Shown here one piece after another: positions 1-4,573 of a stretch of DNA of 5,408 nucleotides (positions are counted from its first letter, which is position 1; the number at the start of each line of letters is the position of its first letter). This DNA comes from Ktedonobacterales bacterium (GTDB lineage: Bacteria > Chloroflexota > Ktedonobacteria > Ktedonobacterales > JADMIN01): contig JANWHL010000314.1 in NCBI GenBank assembly GCA_025450405.1, forward strand, positions 1-5,408, in the 5' to 3' direction. The position numbers and the translations under genes are program-made. The notes under the pieces are model-generated. The model had not been told where the DNA came from. It was given only the letters and a program-made list of their open reading frames with translations, and made no database searches.

Positions 1-129
1 ACTTTCAGGCCAATCGCTGCCGGCGCGCCGTCATCGCGCCGCTCACGGGACCCCTAATTCGCCTGATCGCACATGGGCAACCGAACCGAGTGCCTTCGCG
101 TTCTGTCAGCGGCACATGCGCATTGCGTG

Positions 130-135
130 TATAAT
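130..135 (+). promoter_or_regulatory. Candidate -10 box upstream of the sensor kinase
   Basis: A perfect TATAAT stands out in an otherwise GC-rich stretch. Transcription would start near 142, leaving a leader of about 100 bases before the GTG start at 241, or about 12 bases before the ATG at 154. I find no good -35 hexamer at 16-18 bases spacing (positions 106-113 read TCAGCGGC). The TG just upstream abuts the hexamer instead of sitting in the extended -10 position. An activator-dependent promoter or a chance match are both possible. Confidence 0.4.
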
Positions 136-230
136 GCGCCACATTAGCGCCAAATGAAGCCGGCGCCAGTACACGCCGCTCGGCCCCGCGCGGGCGGACA
201 GGCGGCCGGGCAAAGCGTCGTGGCTCCGCC

Positions 231-239
231 GGAGGTGAT
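231..239 (+). promoter_or_regulatory. Strong ribosome binding site deciding the kinase start
   Basis: GGAGGTGAT is an exact nine-base complement to the 3' end of 16S rRNA. Its GGAGG core ends five bases before a GTG at 241. The competing ATG at 154 has no purine-rich site before it. This is the main reason for annotating the kinase from 241. Confidence 0.75.
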
Positions 240-240
240 T

Positions 241-1551
241 GTGGACCAGCAGCGCGCCGAGGACGATGCCCCCGCCCTGGCGATCTCGGACGACTCGACC
301 GGAGCCGACGCCGGGCACTGGACCAACGGCTCCGCGGGTCGCGAGCGCGCGCTCATCACGTACGCCGGCTACATCGGCTGGACCACGCCCGCCGATGGAC
401 TCGTGGACGACATGCCCATGTGGCGCTTATATACTGGCCAGGCCCGCGACACCGTGCGCGATTGGGGCTGGCTGGACGCCGTTCACCCCGACGACCGCGA
501 GCGTGTGGCGCGCGCCTGGCGCGACGCCGCCTCGGGCGCGGCCCCCTACGAGGTCGAGTTTCGAGTCCGGCGGCGCGACGGTGTGTACCGCGCTTTCCTC
601 GATCGCGGCGTGCCGGTGGTGGACGATGACGGTCAGGTCCGCGAATGGGTCGGTTTTCTCACCGATATCACCGAGCGCAAGCAGTCCGAAGAGGAGCGCT
701 CCGCGGTGCTGATCTCTGAGCGCGAGGCCGCGCGTGCCAGCGAGGGCGCCCTCCTGGCGGCCAATGGGCGCATGAATGAGTTTCTGGGCATCGCCAGCCA
801 TGAGCTCAAAACACCTCTCACGACGATCCTGGCGAACACGCAGTACCTCGCGCGCCGTTTGAATGACTCCCGCACCCGCACCAGTGACCCGGAGGCGTTG
901 GAGGCCGCGCTCGAGACCGTGCGCACCGTGATCGATCGCACGGCCCGGCAAACGGCCCGCCTCACCCGGCTGGTGAACGACCTGGTGGACGTGTCGCGTA
1001 TTCAAGCGGGAAAATTGGAGCTCAGGCTGGCACCATGCGACCTCGCGCCCCTGGTCACGGAAATGGTGGACGAGCAGCGGCAGTTGCATCCGGAACGCCG
1101 CATCGCCCTGGAGCTGGCGGCGGAGCCGCCGGTGCGCGTGATCGGCGATGCCGATCGCCTCGGCCAGGTGCTGGCGAATTACCTCTCCAACGCACTCAAG
1201 TACTCCGCCGAAGATCAGCCCGTGACCGTCCGCCTGGCGCGCGACGGCGACCGGGCGCGGGTCTCCGTCCGCGATGCGGGGCCCGGTGTGCCCGCCGGCG
1301 AGGAATCGCGGATCTGGGAGCGCTTCTACCGTTCAGCCGCCGTGACGGTGCGCAGCGGCTCGGGCATTGGCCTCGGGATGGGACTGCACATCGCGCGGAC
1401 CATCGTCGAACGCCACGGTGGCGAGGTGGGCCTGCGCACACGTCGCGGCAAAGGGACGACCTTCTGGTATACTCTCCCGCTGGCCGACCCAGTGGAGTCC
1501 GTGGCAACGTTGACTTGCCAGCCCGCGGGCCGGCGGCCGGCGCGCCCCTAG
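241..1551 (+). CDS. Soluble PAS-domain sensor histidine kinase (orphan)
   Basis: This is a two-component histidine kinase that would autophosphorylate on a histidine and pass the phosphate to an unknown response regulator. Counting from the GTG (436 aa), a PAS_3-like fold spans about 41-146, from YAGYIGW through WLDAVHPDDRERV to DITERK. A short charged linker follows. The HisKA dimerisation helix carries ASHELKTP with phospho-acceptor H187, and the HATPase_c domain fills about 290-405. The N-box LANYLSNALKYS includes N317, the G1 box is DAGPGVP (D345), the F-box is WERFYR (359-364), and the G2 box GSGIGLGMG spans 373-381. All catalytic motifs are intact. No membrane segment or signal peptide is visible, so it is likely cytosolic. 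The frame also allows an ATG at 154 (465 aa), right after an in-frame stop, but the ribosome binding site favours 241. The signal sensed is unknown and no response regulator lies nearby. Confidence 0.93.
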   Translation: MDQQRAEDDAPALAISDDSTGADAGHWTNGSAGRERALITYAGYIGWTTPADGLVDDMPMWRLYTGQARDTVRDWGWLDAVHPDDRERVARAWRDAASGAAPYEVEFRVRRRDGVYRAFLDRGVPVVDDDGQVREWVGFLTDITERKQSEEERSAVLISEREAARASEGALLAANGRMNEFLGIASHELKTPLTTILANTQYLARRLNDSRTRTSDPEALEAALETVRTVIDRTARQTARLTRLVNDLVDVSRIQAGKLELRLAPCDLAPLVTEMVDEQRQLHPERRIALELAAEPPVRVIGDADRLGQVLANYLSNALKYSAEDQPVTVRLARDGDRARVSVRDAGPGVPAGEESRIWERFYRSAAVTVRSGSGIGLGMGLHIARTIVERHGGEVGLRTRRGKGTTFWYTLPLADPVESVATLTCQPAGRRPARP

Positions 1552-1574
1552 CGGCTCGTCCGCCCAGTTGGCCT

Positions 1575-1609
1575 TGCGCGTCAGCGGTGCGCGTCAGCGG
1601 TGCGCGTCA
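1575..1609. repeat. 13-bp tandem repeat, about 2.7 copies
   Basis: The unit TGCGCGTCAGCGG occurs exactly at 1575-1587 and 1588-1600, followed by a partial third copy TGCGCGTCA at 1601-1609. It begins 24 bases after the kinase stop codon and lies outside any gene. It could be a slippage-prone tandem array or tandem protein-binding sites. Nothing in the sequence decides between them. Confidence 0.85.
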
Positions 1610-1651
1610 CGGGGTGATACCCCAATGCGGCTGATCGCTCCCACATCATCG

Positions 1652-1670
1652 GGGCGTCCGGTGGACGCCC
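1652..1670 (+). terminator. Short perfect GC hairpin, possible terminator or leader structure
   Basis: GGGCGTCC (1652-1659) and GGACGCCC (1663-1670) form a perfect 8-bp stem with a 3-base loop GGT. No T-run follows, so a classical intrinsic terminator is not shown. It lies about 100 bases past the kinase stop and 88 bases before the DUF402 start. It could end kinase transcription or shape the DUF402 leader. Confidence 0.4.
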
Positions 1671-1757
1671 GCTCCTGACCGACACCCGCTCCAACGGACT
1701 CCCCAGCGGCACCAAAGGCGAAGCCTTCATTCGAGTCGCGCATGAGGCGAGGGGACC

Positions 1758-2252
1758 ATGGGCGAAATGACCATCCGAAAGTTGAACGCGGTCGGTACTG
1801 AGACCTTCGCGTACCCAGGCCGGCTAGAGGCACGGCTGCCCGGCGGCGTCCGCGTTCTCGCTCGCTGGACGCGGCCCGCGCTCGACCTGGGATACGTTCG
1901 CTTCGAGACTGGCGACCGCTTCACTGAGTGGTTCTTCAGCGACCGCTGGTACAACGTGTTTGAAATCCGGTCGGGGACCACCGGGGCCCTCAAGGGCTGG
2001 TATTGCAACATTGCCGAGCCAGCGACAATCACGGCTGAAGCGGTGGCCTGCCGCGACCTGCTGCTCGATCTCTGGGTGGCACCCGACGGCGCGACGCTCC
2101 TCCTCGACGAGGACGAGTTCGCCGCCGATGTGACTCTGGATGCCCGCCAGCGCGAGGGCGCGCAGCGCGGCCTCGCGCAGTTGCGCGCGTGTGTGGCCGC
2201 CCGCCGCCCGCCATTCGACACCGCTTCGTCGCCGCCACCGGAGCCGGCGTGA
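1758..2252 (+). CDS. DUF402 family protein (FomD/NtdP-like phosphohydrolase)
   Basis: This 164-aa protein matches the DUF402 fold (PF04167), whose characterised members include the hydrolase FomD and the nucleoside tri/diphosphatase NtdP. These are metal-dependent enzymes that cleave phosphoanhydride bonds of nucleotides. Family hallmarks are visible in order: FFSDRWYNVFEI (59-70), KGWYCNI (79-85), DLLLDLWVAPDG (100-111) and the acidic LDEDEF (116-121), likely metal or substrate contacts by family analogy. The length is close to the single-domain family. The C-terminus ends in a proline-rich tail. An in-frame stop at 1743 limits the start to ATG 1758 or ATG 1767. A GAGGGG at 1749-1754 is close to the first and 12 bases from the second, so the choice is not firm. 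No operon partner is evident, and it converges on the phoU-like gene. The true substrate cannot be read from sequence. Confidence 0.88.
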   Translation: MGEMTIRKLNAVGTETFAYPGRLEARLPGGVRVLARWTRPALDLGYVRFETGDRFTEWFFSDRWYNVFEIRSGTTGALKGWYCNIAEPATITAEAVACRDLLLDLWVAPDGATLLLDEDEFAADVTLDARQREGAQRGLAQLRACVAARRPPFDTASSPPPEPA

Positions 2253-2286
2253 GCGATATCCGCCCGCGGCCGAGCACTGCCTGCAG

Positions 2287-2320
2287 CCCGCCCCCGCGCC
2301 CCGCGGGGCGAGGGGGCGGG
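2287..2320. terminator. 34-base near-perfect palindrome at a convergent junction (bidirectional terminator or REP-like element)
   Basis: The arms pair at 16 of 17 positions. The central 14 bases (2297-2310) are a perfect palindrome made of CGCCCCG and CGGGGCG. After a single mismatch (G2296 against A2311), CCCGCCCCC (2287-2295) pairs with GGGGGCGGG (2312-2320). It lies between the stop codons of two convergent genes, as expected of a bidirectional terminator. There is no T-run on either side, so it may work with Rho, or it may be a dispersed REP-like palindrome of the kind found in GC-rich genomes. Confidence 0.65.
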
Positions 2321-2352
2321 GGGTGAGGACCCCAGGGCCAGCGGGTGAGGAC
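2321..2352. repeat. 10-bp direct repeat GGGTGAGGAC
   Basis: GGGTGAGGAC occurs at 2321-2330 and again at 2343-2352, with a period of 22 bases, next to the large palindrome. Together they may belong to one repeat element between the convergent genes. Confidence 0.6.
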
Positions 2353-2365
2353 TCCACGCCCCGAT

Positions 2366-3031
2366 CTACCCCGCCGGGGTCAGGCGGTCACGACACAGCG
2401 TCGTCACCCGATTGCCAATTTCTTCCAGCTCAACCAGCACCAGGAGGAGGCCGCGCAGCGGTGGCGCTTGCCGCGGCCGCGCGGCGATCCCCGACTCGAT
2501 TAGGCCTTTGAGCTGCTGGTAGAGCCGTTCGAGCTCGGCATCCTCCACAACCAGCCGGCGTGCCATGGAGCGGTCGCGTGTCGTGATGAGCAACAGACAT
2601 CCCCGCAGAAGCACATACACCTGCCGAATGAGGCCCACCAGGATCCCGGCGGCCCGCGTGTCCACGGGGAGCAACGCCTCCTCCGCGCCGCTAGGTATCT
2701 CCAGTGCTTGCTCCGCAATGCGCCGGCCGTGTTCGGCGATCCGTGCGCACTCCGTCGCCGTGCGCTGAAGGTCCACAACCCGCCGTAACTCATCGCCAAA
2801 TGGGGACCAGCGGGCGAGCAAGGCAACCGCCCGTTGGTGGACATCTTGATAACAGAGCGCTCCCTGCTCGGCGAGGCGCATGGCAGCGTGGGCCACGCCC
2901 GGATCCGGTGCGAAGAGCATCGCGGCCGCGGTCTTGAAGACATCCACGGCGATAATGCCTAGCTCAGTGACCTCCTCGGCGAGGGCCGCCATCTCGTCGG
3001 CGAGCGATTGGTGATAATCTCTCCGGCGCAT
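2366..3031 (-). CDS. PhoU-like protein, two-domain
   Basis: The 221-aa, nearly all-helical protein has the length and duplicated three-helix layout of PhoU, the negative regulator that links the Pst phosphate transporter to PhoR-type kinases. The first repeat spans about 10-112 and ends in LRRVVDLQRTATECARIAEHGRRIAE-like helices (82-107). The second spans about 125-217 and ends in LVELEEIGNRV (199-209). The canonical metal-binding E/DxxxD motif (usually ERIGD) is degraded to ARIAE (96-100) and EEIGN (203-207). It may therefore not bind the metal clusters known in some PhoU proteins, and the role in phosphate control is unproven. No pst or phoR/phoB gene is in view. The start ATG follows an AAAGG at 3036-3040 (4-base gap), with a GGAGG further up at 3045-3049. 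It lies 88 bases downstream of thiL on the same strand and may be co-transcribed with it. Confidence 0.82.
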   Translation of the reverse strand: MRRRDYHQSLADEMAALAEEVTELGIIAVDVFKTAAAMLFAPDPGVAHAAMRLAEQGALCYQDVHQRAVALLARWSPFGDELRRVVDLQRTATECARIAEHGRRIAEQALEIPSGAEEALLPVDTRAAGILVGLIRQVYVLLRGCLLLITTRDRSMARRLVVEDAELERLYQQLKGLIESGIAARPRQAPPLRGLLLVLVELEEIGNRVTTLCRDRLTPAG

Positions 3032-3051
3032 GCTGCCTTTCCCCCCTCCGC

Positions 3052-3082
3052 CAGATCTGTATCAGATGGAGCGCAATGCGCT
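3052..3082. promoter_or_regulatory. Cluster of small dyads in the thiL-phoU gap
   Basis: Three small symmetric sequences sit in the 88-base gap before the phoU-like gene: CAGATCTG at 3052-3059, ATCTG-TAT-CAGAT at 3055-3067, and the perfect 6+1+6 dyad AGCGCA-A-TGCGCT at 3070-3082. They could be operator half-sites or an mRNA structure separating the two genes. I saw no convincing promoter hexamers around them. Confidence 0.3.
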
Positions 3083-3119
3083 GCGAATTGATGTCGCTCG
3101 ATCACGAGAAGATCAACCC

Positions 3120-4154
3120 CTACGTAGGGCTCATCAGATGATCCCAGCCGCGCGCCAGGAGTTGCGCCTCGGCCCCATCCTCACCCCGCACACGCATTCC
3201 GAGCGCTGGTTCGGTCAACCACCCGATCGCGCGTGCCGTCCCCCCGGCGGCCGCGACCGCCGCCGCCACCGCGTCGTCGGTTCCTGCGCGCGCGGCGAAG
3301 AGCAACTCGTAGTCTTCGCCGCCAGACATCGCGAGTTCGAGTGGATCGCGCCCGTAGGCAACCGCCACCGCGCGCGTGGCCGCGTCAATCGGCAGCGCCG
3401 CGCTGTCCACCAGCGCGCCGACTTCGCTCCGCGCGCAGAGGTGCGCCAGGTCGGCGGCGAGGCCGTCGCTCACGTCCAGCATCGCCGTGATGGCCCCCGT
3501 GTTCGCGAGGGCAATTCCGACGTTCACCCGCGGCTGCGGCGTCAGGTGCGCCGCGCGCACCTCAGCAAGCACACTGTCCACCACCTCCCGTCCCGTGGGG
3601 GACCGCCCACCGAACGTCAATAGACCGGCCGCCGCCGCGCCCAGCGTCCCCGTGACGTACAGCCGATCGCCCACCCCCCCGCCGGATCGCAAAACGGCCC
3701 GCCCGCGCGCGACCTGCCCAAGCAGCGTCACGTCAACGATCAAGGGACCACTGGTCGCCGCCACGTTGCCGCCAATGATCGCCACACCAAACTCGGCCGC
3801 TTCCGCTCTCAGCCCGCCATACAGGCCATCCAGCCACTCGATGGAGGTCTCCGCCGGCAGCATCAGCGAAACGAGCGCCGCCCGCGGGGTGGCGCCCATC
3901 GCCGCGATGTCGCTTAGGTTGACCGCCAGCGCCTTGCGGCCCACTTGCTCCGGGGTGACGACCGCGCGCACGAAATGGCGGCCTTCCACCTGCGCATCGC
4001 AGGTCGCCACCGCGTCGGTGTCGGGTGGACACGTCAGGACGGCGGCGTCATCGCCAACGCCGACGATGACCCCGGCGTTCACCGGCAACCCGGACGTCAG
4101 CCGCGCGATGAGTCCAAATTCCCCAAGCTCTCGCGTCGAAGCGGTGTGCTCCAT
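3120..4154 (-). CDS. thiL: Thiamine-monophosphate kinase ThiL
   Basis: ThiL phosphorylates thiamine monophosphate with ATP to give thiamine diphosphate, the last step of cofactor synthesis, in the cytosol. The 344-aa protein has the family length and motifs in order: the opening STRELGEFGLIARL (6-19), GVGDDAAVL (32-40) with metal-binding aspartates D35/D36, DAQVEGRHF (53-61), VNLSDIAAMGATPRAALVSL (78-97), GGN (128-130), LDVSDGLAADLAHL (226-239) and SGGEDYELLF (277-286). The N-terminal AIRS-like ATP-binding half and the C-terminal AIRS_C half are both complete. The frame stays open to 4433, but family alignment puts the start at ATG 4154. Only a weak GGGG precedes this start, and no in-frame GTG competes nearby. 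The usual GGDT is GGN here. A promoter at 4238-4267 precedes it. No TPP riboswitch was recognised in the short leader, and no other thi gene is in the window. Confidence 0.95.
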   Translation of the reverse strand: MEHTASTRELGEFGLIARLTSGLPVNAGVIVGVGDDAAVLTCPPDTDAVATCDAQVEGRHFVRAVVTPEQVGRKALAVNLSDIAAMGATPRAALVSLMLPAETSIEWLDGLYGGLRAEAAEFGVAIIGGNVAATSGPLIVDVTLLGQVARGRAVLRSGGGVGDRLYVTGTLGAAAAGLLTFGGRSPTGREVVDSVLAEVRAAHLTPQPRVNVGIALANTGAITAMLDVSDGLAADLAHLCARSEVGALVDSAALPIDAATRAVAVAYGRDPLELAMSGGEDYELLFAARAGTDDAVAAAVAAAGGTARAIGWLTEPALGMRVRGEDGAEAQLLARGWDHLMSPT

Positions 4155-4237
4155 GGCCCCCGGGCACGTGGCGGCCCGGCACTCTCCCTTCGTGAGCGAG
4201 CGTCTCCGCGGGGTTGGGTGGCGCCCTCGTGCAGGCA

Positions 4238-4267
4238 AGTATACGGTACGACCACGGCCTGTGTAAA
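4238..4267 (-). promoter_or_regulatory. Sigma70-like promoter for thiL
   Basis: Read on the minus strand, TTTACA (4262-4267) is followed after 18 bases by TATACT (4238-4243). Each hexamer is one mismatch from consensus. Transcription would begin near 4231, giving a leader of roughly 75 bases before the thiL ATG. This is the best promoter in the window. Confidence 0.6.
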
Positions 4268-4283
4268 GAGCCGGTCGACGGGA

Positions 4284-4310
4284 GAGTGGGTCGGATGCGT
4301 CCACCCACTC
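4284..4310. promoter_or_regulatory. Strong inverted repeat between divergent promoters, candidate operator
   Basis: GAGTGGGT (4284-4291) and ACCCACTC (4303-4310) are perfect 8-base inverted arms whose centres are 19 bases apart, about two helical turns. Inside them, GGA (4293-4295) pairs with TCC (4300-4302) around a TGCG loop with one bulged C, so an RNA hairpin of 11 pairs could also form. It lies just upstream of the thiL -35 box and between two divergently transcribed genes, one of them a DNA-binding protein. An operator is the simplest reading. A terminator is less likely because no gene reads into it. Confidence 0.45.
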
Positions 4311-4428
4311 GCAAGTTTCTCGGCGAGATCGCGCGCAATGCCACCCGGTGGCTGTCATGATCAATTGAACACATGCCAGGGATTCCGCTGGTCGGTGGGC
4401 AGGAAATACTGGGTATCGCCGCGACGCA

Positions 4429-4457
4429 TGCACAAATAGTATGGCATGGCGTAGAAT
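4429..4457 (+). promoter_or_regulatory. Candidate promoter for the XRE regulator
   Basis: TGCACA (4429-4434, four of six matches to the -35 consensus) is followed after 17 bases by TAGAAT (4452-4457, five of six to the -10). Transcription would start near 4464, leaving about 110 bases before the GTG start. The -35 box is weak, which would fit a regulated promoter. Confidence 0.35.
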
Positions 4458-4558
4458 AGGGTGACTGGAACGGCAAGGACTGGTCCCAATCCCGACGCGA
4501 CGGTGGATGATTCCGGCGGCGCCGGGCGTTTCTCATGGACATATGGCCGTACCATCGT

Positions 4559-4565
4559 GGAGGAG
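4559..4565 (+). promoter_or_regulatory. Ribosome binding site deciding the XRE regulator start
   Basis: GGAGGAG sits at 4559-4565. Its AGGAG part ends eight bases before the GTG at 4574. The in-frame ATG at 4535 has no purine-rich site upstream, so GTG 4574 is preferred. Confidence 0.7.
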
Positions 4566-4573
4566 AAGGCGCC

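Larger units (their letters stand above)
1..240. other. Left-edge region without a recognisable gene
   Basis: Short open stretches cross the left edge in all three forward frames and end at stops near 57, 132 and 156. None translates into anything I recognise, so the tail of an upstream gene is possible but unsupported. The region contains a 10-bp palindrome CGGCGCGCCG at 21-30, a TATAAT box at 130-135, and the ribosome binding site of the kinase at 231-239. Confidence 0.5.
1552..1757. other. Intergenic region between the kinase and DUF402 genes
   Basis: This 206-base gap has no supported gene. It holds a 13-bp tandem repeat (1575-1609) and a short GC hairpin (1652-1670). I found no convincing promoter hexamers for the downstream gene. 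An in-frame stop at 1743-1745 rules out a longer N-terminus for that gene. Confidence 0.6.
4155..4573. other. Divergent control region between thiL and the XRE regulator
   Basis: This 419-base stretch contains no confidently supported gene and looks less GC-rich than its flanks around 4355-4460. It holds the thiL promoter (4238-4267, minus), a strong inverted repeat (4284-4310), adjoining small palindromes TCATGA and TCAATTGA (4355-4368), a candidate promoter for the regulator (4429-4457, plus) and its ribosome binding site (4559-4565). Very short ORFs exist on both strands around 4361-4456, but neither can be confirmed. Confidence 0.6.

Noticed and set aside
427..1089. 220-aa minus-strand ORF opposite the histidine kinase
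   Set aside because: It is antisense to conserved PAS and HisKA segments and has no recognisable domain.
1824..2357. 177-aa and 164-aa minus-strand ORFs opposite DUF402
   Set aside because: The plus strand encodes the DUF402 hallmarks, and the antisense frames are by-products of GC-rich codon use.
4155..4231. TPP riboswitch in the thiL leader
   Set aside because: I looked for the conserved CUGAGA-type core and its partner segment and did not recognise them. The leader of about 75 bases is also short for one with an expression platform.
3376..4266. 296-aa plus-strand ORF
   Set aside because: It lies opposite thiL, whose motifs are unmistakable, and its translation is a Ser/Pro/Arg-rich composition typical of antisense reading in GC-rich DNA.
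4284..4310. Inverted repeat as an intrinsic terminator
   Set aside because: The flanking genes diverge from this region, so no transcript needs to end here, and there is no proper T-run on either side.
4155..4433. N-terminal extension of ThiL by 93 residues
   Set aside because: The frame is open, but the extension is Arg/Pro-rich and overlaps the promoter, and ThiL proteins begin right where ATG 4154 lies.
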